Positions 24,865 through 34,270 of a stretch of DNA of 64,000 nucleotides are shown here, in pieces. Numbering within the stretch: position 1 is the stretch's first letter; each line of letters begins with the position of its first letter. The notes under the pieces are model-generated. The model was not told where the DNA came from. It was given only the letters and a program-made list of their open reading frames with translations, and did no database searches. A program made the translations under genes and the position numbers. Source of the stretch: JANQRA01 sp035550735 (GTDB taxonomy: Bacteria > Actinomycetota > Acidimicrobiia > Spongiisociales > ZC4RG35); assembly GCA_035550735.1 (NCBI GenBank), contig DASZOM010000041.1:35043-99042 (forward strand). The letters are read 5' to 3'.

Positions 24865-27255
24865 ATGGATCCCGAGATCGGCCAGCTCTACCTCGGCGTC
24901 GGAGCGGATGGGAACGAGCCCCTGCTCTACGACTCGGCGGATCTCACCACACACGGGGTGATCGTGGGAATGACCGGCTCGGGCAAGACCGGTCTCGGCA
25001 TCGACCTGATCGAGGAGGCGCTCCTATCGGGGATCTCGTGCCTGGTCATCGATCCCAAGGGCGACATGGGAAACCTCCTGCTCAACTTCCCCGACCTGCG
25101 ACCTGCCGACTTCCAGCCGTGGATCGACCCTTCGGCCGCCGAGAGGTCTGGCAAGAGCGTCTCGGAGCTGGCGGAGGAGACGGCAGCCATGTGGGAGAAG
25201 GGCCTGACAGGTCATCGCATCACACCCGAGCGCATGCGCCGGCTGAAAGACAGCGCGGAGATCACGATCTACACGCCGGGTTCCGCTGCCGGAGTGGGGC
25301 TCGATGTGCTCGGCTCGATGAAGGCCCCGGCGATCGACTGGGCAACCGAGGCCGAGCTGGCCAGGGACGAGATCGGATCCCTGGTCTCCTCTCTTCTCGT
25401 GTTGGCGGGCATCGAATCCGACCCGGTGTCCGGCCCTGAGCACATCCTGCTGGCGACGATCGTCGAGACGAACTGGAGGGATGGTCGGGATCTCGATCTG
25501 GCCGCACTCGTGTCCCAGATCCCCAAGCCACCCTTTCGCAAGATGGGAGTCTTCGACATCGACACGTTCTTCCCCGAGAAGGACCGAATGGCCCTCGCGC
25601 TCGAGCTCAACGGGCTGCTCGCCTCACCTTCGTTCGCGGCTTGGATGGAAGGAGTCCCCCTCGAAATCGACAAGCTGATCGGGGGAGACGAGCCCAAGGC
25701 GGCCATCATCTATCTGAGCCACCTCACCGACGAGGAACGCCAGTTCCTCGTGACCCTGCTCTTGGGCAAGACAGTGACCTGGATCAGATCGCAGCCCGGG
25801 ACCTCCGAGCTTCGAGCCCTCATCTACATGGACGAAGTCTTCGGATTCGCCCCACCCACCCGCGAGCCTCCGTCCAAGAAGCCGATCCTGACCATCCTCA
25901 AACAGGCCCGCGCCCACGGGGTGGGCATGGTCCTCGCCACCCAGAACCCTGTGGACCTCGACTACAAGGCGATGTCGAACGCCGGCACCTGGATGGTGGG
26001 ACGCCTCCAGACCGAGAACGACAAGCGCCGCATCCTGGAAGGCCTCGCCTCGGTGACGGGTGAAGTGGACATCTCCGGCGTGGACAAGCAGATCTCGGAT
26101 CTCGAGAAGCGGCAGTTCGTCCTCCACAGCGCAGGAACCAGCGCACCCCGGCTCTTCTCCACCAGATGGGCGATGTCCTATCTGGCCGGGCCGCTCACCC
26201 GGGACCAGGTATCCGACCTGATGGCACCGAGACGCCCTGTCTCCTCGCCCGATGAGCCCGCGCCGGTCGTGGAGCAGGCTCCGCCGCCGCCGATGACCAT
26301 TCCCACGACGGCGGAGGGCGTGACCTCCTCGTATCTCGACCCGGCTGCCTCCTGGGCAGGTCTCGTGGGAGCGGATCCCATGTCGACCTCATATCGGGCC
26401 GGGGCTGTGGCCACCGCGCAGCTCCTCTACGACGACACCAAGTCCGGGGTCAACCATCAGGAGACGTTCGAGGCGGTGATCTTCCCGCTCGACGGTGTCC
26501 TCGACGCGGGCGAGGTGATCACGGTCGACCACGACGAGCGTGACTTCCTCGAGGAGCCCCCCGACGGCGCGACCCATCTCGACACCGATGTCGACCTCGC
26601 AGCCAAGTCGTTCTGGAGGGGCCTCGAGAGCGATCTGACCACCCATCTCGTGGGGAATCGGCCGATCACGGTGTGGCGCAATCCGACACTCGATCTCTAT
26701 TCCAGAGTGGGCGAGACCCGTGAGGAGTACGAGGCGAGGTGCGCCGCAGCCGCCGAGCAGGCCGCCGACGCCGACCTCAGCAAGTTGAAGGACGGCTTCC
26801 AGAAACGATTCGACCGTGTCAGGTCGCAGATGGCCGACGCACAGAGCCGCTATCACGAAGCCAACGCGGTGGCGGCGGCCAAGAGCGAGGAGAACATGCT
26901 GGGGACCGCCGGTGATCTGCTCGGGGCATTCCTCGGAGGCCGGTCGAGGTCAGGAGCACTGAAACGTGTGGCGACACGTCGCTCGGCGGCGGCCAAGGCC
27001 GAGGCCCGCGCCGACAGCGCCGCATCCGACTATCACGCCAAGCAGCAGGAGCTCACGGAGCTGGAGGAGGAGCTGGCCGCCGAGGTCGCCGAGATCACCG
27101 GCCGATACGACACCGCGGCGGCGGAGATCGAAGAGGTCGAGATCCCCTTGGAGAAGTCGGACGTCCGCGTCGCCGACCTCCGCCTCGTCTGGATCCCCGT
27201 GAGCCGAGTCGACGACCTTGCCGGCTCGAGCACTGACGGAGGTGGTTCGGCCTAG
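24865..27255 (+). CDS. HerA/VirB4-like ATP-binding protein with C-terminal coiled coil
   Basis: 796 aa from ATG 24865 (GTG 24862 also possible). A beta-barrel-like N-terminal segment (GQLYLGVGADGNEPLLYDSADLTTHG) precedes Walker A GMTGSGKTG at 35-43, LVIDPKGDMGNLL, and Walker B ALIYMDEVFGF, then QARAHGVGMVLATQNPVDLD, as in HerA/FtsK-type DNA pumps (DUF87/DUF853). The last 200 residues are charged helices (about 640-760) predicted to coil. Members are widespread in actinobacteria and uncharacterised. No nuclease partner (NurA-like) is adjacent, so DNA translocation is inferred from fold only. Confidence 0.85.
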   Translation: MDPEIGQLYLGVGADGNEPLLYDSADLTTHGVIVGMTGSGKTGLGIDLIEEALLSGISCLVIDPKGDMGNLLLNFPDLRPADFQPWIDPSAAERSGKSVSELAEETAAMWEKGLTGHRITPERMRRLKDSAEITIYTPGSAAGVGLDVLGSMKAPAIDWATEAELARDEIGSLVSSLLVLAGIESDPVSGPEHILLATIVETNWRDGRDLDLAALVSQIPKPPFRKMGVFDIDTFFPEKDRMALALELNGLLASPSFAAWMEGVPLEIDKLIGGDEPKAAIIYLSHLTDEERQFLVTLLLGKTVTWIRSQPGTSELRALIYMDEVFGFAPPTREPPSKKPILTILKQARAHGVGMVLATQNPVDLDYKAMSNAGTWMVGRLQTENDKRRILEGLASVTGEVDISGVDKQISDLEKRQFVLHSAGTSAPRLFSTRWAMSYLAGPLTRDQVSDLMAPRRPVSSPDEPAPVVEQAPPPPMTIPTTAEGVTSSYLDPAASWAGLVGADPMSTSYRAGAVATAQLLYDDTKSGVNHQETFEAVIFPLDGVLDAGEVITVDHDERDFLEEPPDGATHLDTDVDLAAKSFWRGLESDLTTHLVGNRPITVWRNPTLDLYSRVGETREEYEARCAAAAEQAADADLSKLKDGFQKRFDRVRSQMADAQSRYHEANAVAAAKSEENMLGTAGDLLGAFLGGRSRSGALKRVATRRSAAAKAEARADSAASDYHAKQQELTELEEELAAEVAEITGRYDTAAAEIEEVEIPLEKSDVRVADLRLVWIPVSRVDDLAGSSTDGGGSA

Positions 27256-27635
27256 ACCGTGTCCACCAGCGCCCGGAGCAGGTCGCGGATGGAGACCACA
27301 CCCAAAAGCTCGCCGTCATCTCCCACCACGGGAAGGTGTCGGTAGCCGGACTCGGCGATCCAGGCCGCGGCGTCCCAGACATCGAGGTCCGGGTCGAAGG
27401 TGTCGGGCTCGTCGCTCATCAGCTTCGACACCGCCGTGTCCAGGTCGATGCCCTCGGCGAGGGCGCGACGGATGTCCCGCTCGGTGAAGAGCCCCAGGAG
27501 CGTGAGCCCCTCGACGACGGCAAGCGAGCCGAGGTCGGAGTCCTGCATCGCACCCGCCGCCTCGAGCAGCGTCGTGTCCGGCCCGCACACATACGGGGCA
27601 TCCCCGACGAGTTCTCCGAGTCGCATCGCGATCAA
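27252..27635 (-). CDS. CBS-domain pair protein
   Basis: 127 aa from TTG 27635, which has AGGAGG 7 bases before it; ATG 27626 is the alternative. Two CBS domains fill the protein: MRLGELVGDAPYVCGPDTTLLEAAGAM... with SLAVVEGLTLLGLFTERDIRRAL, and VSKLMSDEPDTFDPDLDVWDAAAW... with HLPVVGDDGELLGVVSIRDLL. Stand-alone CBS pairs bind adenine nucleotides and regulate partners. It is convergent with the ATPase gene (4-base overlap of stops) and begins just past the sigma factor terminator, so it likely has its own promoter or relies on read-through. Confidence 0.9.
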   Translation of the reverse strand: MIAMRLGELVGDAPYVCGPDTTLLEAAGAMQDSDLGSLAVVEGLTLLGLFTERDIRRALAEGIDLDTAVSKLMSDEPDTFDPDLDVWDAAAWIAESGYRHLPVVGDDGELLGVVSIRDLLRALVDTV

Positions 27636-27661
27636 GCTAACCCCTCCTGGGGACATGAAAA

Positions 27662-27693
27662 GCGATGAGCCCGCCGGGCGGCGGGCTCATCGC
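27662..27693 (-). terminator. Intrinsic terminator of the sigma factor gene
   Basis: A perfect 14-bp stem (GCGATGAGCCCGCC / GGCGGGCTCATCGC) with loop GGGC lies 20 bases beyond the sigma stop. On the minus strand it is followed directly by TTTTCATGTC, a short T run. Confidence 0.88.
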
Positions 27694-27713
27694 GAGGAGG
27701 GGTCCCTTCTTGC

Positions 27714-28703
27714 CTAGACGAGGTCTGCCTCACGGATTCCGAAAGAAGGGTGGCGAAGCCGGCACAGAGCCAGCTTCTCCAGTTGTCGGATCCGCTCCCG
27801 GGTGAGGTTGAACTCGTCCCCGATCTCCTCCAGGGTGCGAGGCACCCCGTCGAAGAAGCCGTAACGAAGCGCGAGGATCCGGCCCTCGCGCTCGGGAAGC
27901 CGGTCGATGGACTGGCGCAGCGAGTTGGCGACGTCCATCTCCTCGGTCATCTGCACCGGGTCGGCGGCATCCTCATCCTCGATGAAGTCGCCGAGTTGGG
28001 CGCCGTCCTCGCCGATCGGCTGCTCGAGGGAGACGGTGTCGGCCACCGACAGTGCCAGCTCGACCTTGTCCACGGTGACCCCCGCCTCCTCGGCGATCTC
28101 GTCGGGCCGTGGGTCACGACCCAGCTCGGCCTTGAGCGACGCCTGTGCGGCCCGCACCGCGGCGAGCGTGTCGTGCAGGTGCACGGGGATCCTCACCGTG
28201 CGGGACTTGTCGGCGATGGCACGTGTGATCGCCTGACGGATCCACCACGTGGCGTATGTGGAGAACTTGAAGCCCTTGCGCCAGTCGAACTTCTCGACGG
28301 CCCGGATCAGGCCGAGATTGCCCTCCTGTATCAGGTCGAGGAAGTCGATGCCCGAGGTGTTCGCATAGCGGCGGGCATTGGCCACCACGAGCCGGAGGTT
28401 GGCGGTGAGGAAGTCGTCCTTCGCCTGGGCGCCGCGGCGGGCGACACGCTTCAGCTCCATCTCCTCCCGCTTGCCCGAGTAGGCGCCATCCTCGAGCTTC
28501 TCCGCGGCCTCCTCGCCGGCCTCGATCTTCTGGGCGAGCTCGACTTCCTGCTCCGCGGTCAACAGGTCGTACTCACCTATGGCGGTCAGGTACTGGGAGA
28601 CCAGGTCAGTGGTCAGCCGACCTCTCTCGTCGGTCAGCTTGGACTGAAGACGCGAACGACGCGGCTTGTCGGTCTTGTCCTTACGCGTTTCGATAGCGGC
28701 CAT
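27714..28703 (-). CDS. RNA polymerase sigma factor, group 2 (SigB/HrdA type)
   Basis: 329 codons including stop, from ATG 28703. The upstream open frame to 28763 overlaps the promoter. Region 1.2 is TTDLVSQYLTAIGEYDLL, region 2 has DLIQEGNLGLIRAVEKFDW and FSTYATWWIRQAITRAI, region 3 ELGRDPRPDEIAEEAGVT, and region 4 VPRTLEEIGDEFNLTRERIRQLE. All four conserved regions are present and region 1.1 is absent, so it is a group 2 factor rather than the primary SigA. It likely reads -10/-35 promoters of housekeeping type under stress or in stationary phase. A good promoter (28763-28790) and a terminator flank it. Confidence 0.95.
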   Translation of the reverse strand: MAAIETRKDKTDKPRRSRLQSKLTDERGRLTTDLVSQYLTAIGEYDLLTAEQEVELAQKIEAGEEAAEKLEDGAYSGKREEMELKRVARRGAQAKDDFLTANLRLVVANARRYANTSGIDFLDLIQEGNLGLIRAVEKFDWRKGFKFSTYATWWIRQAITRAIADKSRTVRIPVHLHDTLAAVRAAQASLKAELGRDPRPDEIAEEAGVTVDKVELALSVADTVSLEQPIGEDGAQLGDFIEDEDAADPVQMTEEMDVANSLRQSIDRLPEREGRILALRYGFFDGVPRTLEEIGDEFNLTRERIRQLEKLALCRLRHPSFGIREADLV

Positions 28704-28762
28704 AGGTGATTCCCGTGTCCTCCAACGGGCTTGGGTCGATGGGGAAGGCGACCCGGCGTCCA

Positions 28763-28790
28763 ACTATACGCATCGGGAGGGGCTTGTGAA
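28763..28790 (-). promoter_or_regulatory. Promoter of the group 2 sigma factor gene
   Basis: On the minus strand TTCACA (28785-28790) and TATAGT (28763-28768) are separated by 16 bases, each one mismatch from the vegetative consensus. The -10 lies about 60 bases before the start codon. Strong match by eye; not tested. Confidence 0.6.
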
Positions 28791-28898
28791 CCCCCCTCTT
28801 TTCCACAACGCTATGACGTCGGCGCAGACTCCCCGGTTCCTGCCCGCGGTAGCTCCACTGGCCGGAAGTCTACTCCGACCGCTGGATTCCCGACCGGG

Positions 28899-29723
28899 TC
28901 AGCCCGCCAGAGGCACCGACAACGGGCTGAACACCCGCACTCCGTCCTCGGTGACGACCTTGCCGATGCCCGGCATGGGGTAGTGCCCGGCGAGGAACCG
29001 GGTCTCCGTGTCCTGGATCGACTCGAAGACCGACTCGCGAAAGCTGCCGGCGAGCTGGTGGTCGTTGTCCACCGGCAGGCTCCAGTAGGGATGCTCCACC
29101 TGGAAGGGATGGTTGCTCAGGTCACCACCGATGAGGGTGGAGGTGCCATCCGATTCGACACCCACGCTGACGTGCCCGGGAGTGTGCCCGAACGACTCCC
29201 GGACCGTCACACCGGGGAAGATCTCGATGGCCCGATCGATGAAGTCGACTGCTCCGGTGTCGAGCAATGGCTCCATCACCCGTCGTGCGATCTTCCCGAA
29301 CTCACCCTCCGCCTCCTTCCAGAACTCCCACTCCTCGACGTGGAACACGTGGCGTGCGTTGGGAAAGACGACTTCGCCTCCGCGATGGATCCCACCGATG
29401 TGGTCGTAGTGCATGTGGGAGTAGACGACGGTCTCCACCGACTCTCTGGGGACTCCCAGGGCGTCGACCGCGGCGGGCATCAACCCCGCGGTCATGTCCT
29501 GGCTTCCGAGCTCGCCGATGCCGGAATCCACCATGAACGTGTGCTCCCCGTCGGTGAGGAGGAAGCAGCCGAAGTTCATCCTGGCTAGTCCCTCTTCGTT
29601 GCGGGTGTGGAAACGCCAGTCCTGCTCGGTCGATTCGGCGTGGTACACGCCGGGGTCACGCCAGTAATAGGCGTCCTCGATGATGTAGAGCGTGTATTTG
29701 CCACAGCCGAGCTCCCAGGTCAT
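28899..29723 (-). CDS. MBL-fold metallohydrolase
   Basis: 274 aa from ATG 29723; the upstream extension is rejected as it overlaps the next gene region without a ribosome site. The metal motif is SHMHYDHIGG (HxHxDH), with GHTPGHVSVG and IGGDLSNHP supplying further ligands and LAGHYPMPG the last His. It resembles quorum-quenching lactonase or alkylsulfatase-like MBL proteins, but the substrate is not readable. It could be part of the downstream end of a run including sixA-like and pspA, all on the minus strand. Confidence 0.88.
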   Translation of the reverse strand: MTWELGCGKYTLYIIEDAYYWRDPGVYHAESTEQDWRFHTRNEEGLARMNFGCFLLTDGEHTFMVDSGIGELGSQDMTAGLMPAAVDALGVPRESVETVVYSHMHYDHIGGIHRGGEVVFPNARHVFHVEEWEFWKEAEGEFGKIARRVMEPLLDTGAVDFIDRAIEIFPGVTVRESFGHTPGHVSVGVESDGTSTLIGGDLSNHPFQVEHPYWSLPVDNDHQLAGSFRESVFESIQDTETRFLAGHYPMPGIGKVVTEDGVRVFSPLSVPLAG

Positions 29724-29748
29724 GCCGCCGATGATGCCAGAGAAGGGC

Positions 29749-30249
29749 TCAGTCGGAGGTGGAGCCGAGATGGTCCCGTGGCTGCAGCACCTCGACGACA
29801 CGGCCCCGCCGCTCCGTGAGCGCGGGCCAGTCGTCGAATCCGAACTCGATGATGGCCACGGTCGCCGTCTTCATCTCGACCCGCTGACCGCTGAGCGCGG
29901 CCACCAGCATCGACCACGTCGGCTGATGCCCGACCAGCATGAGACGTTGCACCGGCGGTGCCGATGAGGCGACCTCGATGACCTCGGCCACGCCCGACCC
30001 GTAGAAGGCCGGGTCCAGGACCAGGCGGGCATCCCAGCCACCGCTCTCGATGGCGATCTCGGCGGTGCGACGGGCCCGGTGCGCGGTCGAGGAGATGACG
30101 AGCTCCGGCACCAGGTCCTCCCTGGCCAGCAGCTCGCCCATCACCCGGGCGCTGCGCACTCCGCGGTCGTTGAGAGGACGGTCGTGATCGGAGCCGTGGT
30201 CGGCCGACCAGTCCGACTTGGCGTGACGCATGACAAGAAGCGTCTTCAA
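29749..30249 (-). CDS. SixA-like histidine phosphatase
   Basis: 166 aa. The catalytic motif is LLVMRHAKSDWS (His-8 region of the RHG/RHA motif), followed by DHDRPLNDRGVRSA and LVISSTAHRARRTAEIA, with the second His in LVGHQPTWSML. SixA enzymes remove phosphate from histidine-phosphotransfer domains; actinobacterial relatives act on small phosphates. It lies between pspA and an MBL hydrolase on the same strand. Confidence 0.9.
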   Translation of the reverse strand: MKTLLVMRHAKSDWSADHGSDHDRPLNDRGVRSARVMGELLAREDLVPELVISSTAHRARRTAEIAIESGGWDARLVLDPAFYGSGVAEVIEVASSAPPVQRLMLVGHQPTWSMLVAALSGQRVEMKTATVAIIEFGFDDWPALTERRGRVVEVLQPRDHLGSTSD

Positions 30250-30285
30250 GCCGGCCCGGACCTCGGGTCGTGGCGGCCCTCTCGA

Positions 30286-30996
30286 TCAGATGCCGAGCTC
30301 GGCACGCAGCTCGTCGAGCTTGGCGTTGGCCTCCGACATGTTGATCTCCTTGCGCAGCTCCGCCTCGGCGCCTTCCGGTGTCGCCTCGTGGAGCTCGGCC
30401 TTGGCCATTGCCTCGGCCTTTCGCATCTCGATCTTGTCCTCGACGGCTGCCAGATCCGGCCCCTCGTCGCCCACGGTCGCCGACATCGACTCCACGGCGT
30501 TGTTGACGGCCTCCTGCATCTTGGCCTGCTCCAGAGTCCCCAGCATCTCGAGCCGCCGTGCCGCCAGCTCCTGGACCTTCATCGCGTTCGTCTGCACCGC
30601 CTCTTTCGCCTGCTCTGCCTGGGTCACCGCCATCTCGAACTGACCCTTGAGCGACTCGAGGTTGTTCTCCGATGCCTGGAGCTTCATGGCGAGGCTCTGT
30701 GCCGCCTGGGTCCACTTGCCCACCCCGGCCTGATCGCCTCTGGCTTTTGATTCCTCGGCTTTGAGCAACGCCTGCTTGGCCATCTCCCGTCCCTCACCAA
30801 CCGCCTCTGCGGCACGCTCGATCTGCGACTCGAGCTGGGTTTTGTGAGCGATCACCTTGGCGGCCTGGTTTCGAAGGTCCTGGTCCCTCCGCTTCGCCTC
30901 GTCGATGGCCGACTGGATCTCGATCTCCGGGTCCATCATCTCCTCGGCCGTGGACTTGAACCACGACCTGAAGTAGGCGATCAAACGCTTGAACAT
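30286..30996 (-). CDS. pspA: PspA/IM30-family phage-shock protein
   Basis: 236 aa from ATG 30996, with AAAGGAG 8 bases before it. The protein is nearly all helical, with amphipathic N-terminus MFKRLIAYFRSWFKSTAEEMMDPE followed by long coiled coils (KVIAHKTQLESQIERAAEAV; LESLKGQFEMAVTQAEQAKE). PspA-type ESCRT-III relatives bind and repair stressed cytoplasmic membrane. The neighbour upstream encodes a TPM-domain membrane protein, a pairing also seen in actinobacterial membrane-stress loci. Confidence 0.92.
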   Translation of the reverse strand: MFKRLIAYFRSWFKSTAEEMMDPEIEIQSAIDEAKRRDQDLRNQAAKVIAHKTQLESQIERAAEAVGEGREMAKQALLKAEESKARGDQAGVGKWTQAAQSLAMKLQASENNLESLKGQFEMAVTQAEQAKEAVQTNAMKVQELAARRLEMLGTLEQAKMQEAVNNAVESMSATVGDEGPDLAAVEDKIEMRKAEAMAKAELHEATPEGAEAELRKEINMSEANAKLDELRAELGI

Positions 30997-31080
30997 CCTC
31001 GATCTCCTTTCGAGCGTCCCATGAGGGTTCGGCTGGGTGTGCAAGAGCTCACGGGACGGATGCGAGTGTAGGTGGAGCGA

Positions 31081-32217
31081 TCATCCTCGCCGCCCGCCGC
31101 CCCGGATTCGGCCGCCACCGAATCGGCCCCCGCCGCCTCGGATCCGGCCCCCGCCGCCACCACCGAATCGCCCCCCGCCTCCCCATCCCCCCATCGGACC
31201 GCCGAAGCCACCAGGGCCACGCATGCCTCCCATCGCCATCATGGTCATGAGCACGGTGAGCAGATCGTTCGAGCCCGAGCTGTGTCGCTCCGGGCGACGG
31301 TCGTAGTCGGGCGCCGGTGGGATGGTTCCCTGACCCGGGGATGGGATGCCCTGGCCCGGCGGTGGAGGGGGCACCACCGGCTCTGCCGACACCGGCTTGG
31401 GTTTCTCCGGCTTCGGTTTCCCGTCGAGCAGCGCCTCGGCGCAGTCGAGCTCCCAGATCGCCAGGTCGAGCTCCTCTGAGACCTCGAGCATCGCAGGCAA
31501 GGTCGCCGCCTTCTCGGTGTCCTCGATGGCGCGGCTGTACATGGCAGACGCCCGTTGGTAGTGCTCTTTGACCTCCTGATTCTCTGAGAGTGCCACCTCG
31601 GTCTCCATCTCCAGGATGTCGTTGGCCACATCGTCGAGCTTGGCCTTGGCGAGACGCTTCACCTCCTCGAGACGCCCGGTGGCACGCTCCTTCTGCCTCC
31701 GGCTGCCCATGACCGCCCAGATGACCACGGCCACGCCCCCGACGAGGAGGATCCAACCCCAGGGGAGCCCACCGGAGTCCTGGCTCGGTGGGGGGCCTTC
31801 TCCCCCGGCCTCGCCGGTGAGGCTGTCGATGAAGATCTCGACCACCGCGTCGTCACTGCCCCCGTTCAAGGAGTCATCGATCGCCGAGTTCATCTCATCG
31901 GCAGTCCAAAGGGACCCGTCCCCCGCGAAGCCAACCGTCTCCGGCGCCACCGTCACCACGTATCCGGCCCCACCGAGCAGGTCGAGCATCGAGTCGGAGA
32001 ACGTCGTCGCCCCGCCGGAGGGCTCCTCGGCGAGGACCACGATGTAGAGCCTGCCCCCGTCGGCACGACCGTCGAAGACGGCATCACTCACCACCTGCTC
32101 GCTCGCCGACGACCCGGGCTCGATGTAGAAGCCATCACGCTCCAGACCGGAGAGGGCGTCCTCCGGGGTGGCCGCGATCAGGGTGACGAGGGCGAGGACA
32201 GCGAGCAGCCGATTCAT
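31081..32217 (-). CDS. Exported TPM-like domain protein with coiled coil and Gly-rich tail
   Basis: 378 aa. An N-terminal signal (MNRLLAVLALVTLIAATPEDA) is followed by a TPM/DUF6676-like extracellular domain (residues about 20-140; GLERDGFYIEPGSSAS, RLYIVVLAEEPSGG), a membrane helix (GWILLVGGVAVVIWAVMGS), a cytoplasmic coiled coil, a Pro-rich stretch and a tail of 75 residues rich in Gly, Arg and Phe (GGGRFGGGGGGRIRGG). The tail is low-complexity. It is adjacent to pspA and probably part of a membrane-stress module; that link is inference. Confidence 0.8.
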   Translation of the reverse strand: MNRLLAVLALVTLIAATPEDALSGLERDGFYIEPGSSASEQVVSDAVFDGRADGGRLYIVVLAEEPSGGATTFSDSMLDLLGGAGYVVTVAPETVGFAGDGSLWTADEMNSAIDDSLNGGSDDAVVEIFIDSLTGEAGGEGPPPSQDSGGLPWGWILLVGGVAVVIWAVMGSRRQKERATGRLEEVKRLAKAKLDDVANDILEMETEVALSENQEVKEHYQRASAMYSRAIEDTEKAATLPAMLEVSEELDLAIWELDCAEALLDGKPKPEKPKPVSAEPVVPPPPPGQGIPSPGQGTIPPAPDYDRRPERHSSGSNDLLTVLMTMMAMGGMRGPGGFGGPMGGWGGGGRFGGGGGGRIRGGGGRFGGGRIRGGGRRG

Positions 32218-32301
32218 GTGTCACCGAGCGTACCGAGCACCGTGAGAACCGATGACGGCGCATCCGAGAGAGGCCGACCGTGGAAGTAACTTCGGTCTCT
32301 G

Positions 32302-34266
32302 ATGACGAATCGTCTAGCCGCAGCGACGTCTCCCTACCTCCTCCAGCACAAGGACAACCCGGTGGATTGGTGGGAGTGGGGGCCGGACGCCTTCGCCGAG
32401 GCACGGCGTCGTGACGTGCCGATCTTGCTCAGCGTGGGCTACGCCGCCTGTCACTGGTGCCATGTGATGGCACACGAGTCGTTCGAGGACGAAGCGACCG
32501 CTGGGGCCATGAACAAGCGCTACGTGAACATCAAGGTCGACCGGGAGGAGCGGCCCGACGTCGACTCCATCTACATGGAGGCGGTGCAGGCGATGACAGG
32601 CCAAGGGGGATGGCCGATGACGGTCTGGATCGACCACGAAGGGCGCCCGTTCTACGCCGGGACCTACTTCCCCAACCGCCCGCTCCACGGCATGCCCGCC
32701 TTCGCCGAGGTGATGGAGGCGGTCAGCGCGGCGTGGGAGCATCGTCGTGACGATGTGGCAGAGCAGGCCTCCCGGCTGGTCTCCGCGATCTCCAGGGACC
32801 TCCCTGCCGGAGAGGCACCGGGTGAGGAGGTGCTGCGCGCCGCCTATGGGCAGATCGAATCGTCGTTCGACCCGGTCCACGGCGGGTTCGGCGGGCCGCC
32901 CAAGTTCCCCCAGCAGCCGATGCTCGAGTTCCTGCTGCGGGTTCACGACGAGGCATGGGCTCCCCGAGCGGGTGCGATGGTGGTCAAGAGCCTCGAGGGG
33001 ATGGCCTCCGGGGGGATCCACGACCAGATCGGCGGTGGATTCGCCCGCTATTCGGTCGACACCCACTGGCTGGTCCCCCATTTCGAGAAGATGCTCTACG
33101 ACAACGCCCAACTCGCCCGTCTCTACCTCTGGGCCGGGATCGAGCTCGACCGCCCCGACTTCCTCGACGTCGCCCGGTCCACCCTCGACTACATCGCACG
33201 GGACCTGCGTCATGGCGATGGTGGCTTCTTCTCCTCTGAGGACGCCGACTCGGAGGGGGTGGAGGGGAAGTTCTACGTCTGGTCGAAGCGGGAGCTCGAG
33301 GAGACGCTCGGTCATGCCGCTCCCCCGGTCATCGCCTATTACGGGGTTTCCGAGGCCGGCAACTTCGAGGGCGCCAACATCCTCCACGTCGCCGGAGGCG
33401 AGCCGCCACCCGATCTCGACGAGGCCAGGCGAGCCCTGCTCGAGGTTCGCCAGGCCCGGGTCCGCCCGGGGCTGGACGACAAGGTGGTGACCGCATGGAA
33501 CGGGCTGGCGATCCGTGCCCTCGCCGAAGCCGGCGCCGCTCTGGACGACACGGAGTATCTCGAAATGGCTCGAGCCGCGGCGCGCTTCGCCGTCGTCAAC
33601 CTGACAGTCGACGGGCGGGTGATGCGATCGTGGCGGGAGGGCCGGACCTCGGTGCCGGGCTTCCTCGACGACCACGCCGGGCTTGCCGTCGGGCTCTTCA
33701 CCCTGTTTGCCGCGACCGGGGAGATCCCCTGGTACGAACATGCCATGAGGCTGACCCGGGATCTCGACCGCTTCTTCCGGCCTGCCGGCGGCTTCTACTC
33801 GACCGACAGCGAGGACCTGGTTAAACGGCCCCAGGACGTCACCGACAACCCCCTCCCCTCGGGGAACGCCCTCGCCGCCGAGGCCCTGCTCCTCGCGGCC
33901 CTCTACACGGGGGATGCCACCTGGAGGGAGGCGGCGGACGACGCCCTGGGCGCCGCGGCGCTGCTCGCCGAGAGATTCCCCACCATGGTCGGCCACCATC
34001 TCGCCGTGTCCTACTCGGCGGCTCGAGCCCGGGAGCTGGCAATCGTCGGGCCGGAGTGGGAGCGTCTGGCGCGGGTCAGCTGGTCGCGTTACCGGCCGCA
34101 CGTCGCGCTGGCTGTAGCGCCCGCCGAAACGGAGGGGGTCCCCTTGCTCCGCGATCGGTTCCACGAGGGCCGTACCCTCGCCTATCTGTGCCGGGGCTTC
34201 GTCTGCGATCTGCCCACGTCGGACCCGACGGAGTTGGCGAGGCTGTTGGCGGACGACGCGGCCTGA
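32302..34266 (+). CDS. DUF255 thioredoxin-domain protein (YyaL/SSP411 type)
   Basis: 654 aa, full length for the family. The N-terminal thioredoxin-like domain has SPYLLQHKDNPVDWWEW and GYAACHWCHVMAHESF, with Cys50 and Cys53 as CxxC. The rest is an alpha/alpha-barrel of glycosyl-hydrolase-like fold: GGFGGPPKFPQQPMLEF, LYDNAQLARLYLWAG, NPLPSGNALAAEALL. The function is unknown; homologues range from bacteria to mammals (spermatogenesis-associated SPATA20). Neighbours give no clue. It converges on the MBL gene with 4 bases between stops. Confidence 0.93.
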   Translation: MTNRLAAATSPYLLQHKDNPVDWWEWGPDAFAEARRRDVPILLSVGYAACHWCHVMAHESFEDEATAGAMNKRYVNIKVDREERPDVDSIYMEAVQAMTGQGGWPMTVWIDHEGRPFYAGTYFPNRPLHGMPAFAEVMEAVSAAWEHRRDDVAEQASRLVSAISRDLPAGEAPGEEVLRAAYGQIESSFDPVHGGFGGPPKFPQQPMLEFLLRVHDEAWAPRAGAMVVKSLEGMASGGIHDQIGGGFARYSVDTHWLVPHFEKMLYDNAQLARLYLWAGIELDRPDFLDVARSTLDYIARDLRHGDGGFFSSEDADSEGVEGKFYVWSKRELEETLGHAAPPVIAYYGVSEAGNFEGANILHVAGGEPPPDLDEARRALLEVRQARVRPGLDDKVVTAWNGLAIRALAEAGAALDDTEYLEMARAAARFAVVNLTVDGRVMRSWREGRTSVPGFLDDHAGLAVGLFTLFAATGEIPWYEHAMRLTRDLDRFFRPAGGFYSTDSEDLVKRPQDVTDNPLPSGNALAAEALLLAALYTGDATWREAADDALGAAALLAERFPTMVGHHLAVSYSAARARELAIVGPEWERLARVSWSRYRPHVALAVAPAETEGVPLLRDRFHEGRTLAYLCRGFVCDLPTSDPTELARLLADDAA

Positions 34267-34270
34267 CCCC

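Noticed and set aside
31081..31230. CCGCC/CCCCC tandem motifs
   Set aside because: They encode the Gly/Arg-rich tail of the TPM-like protein.
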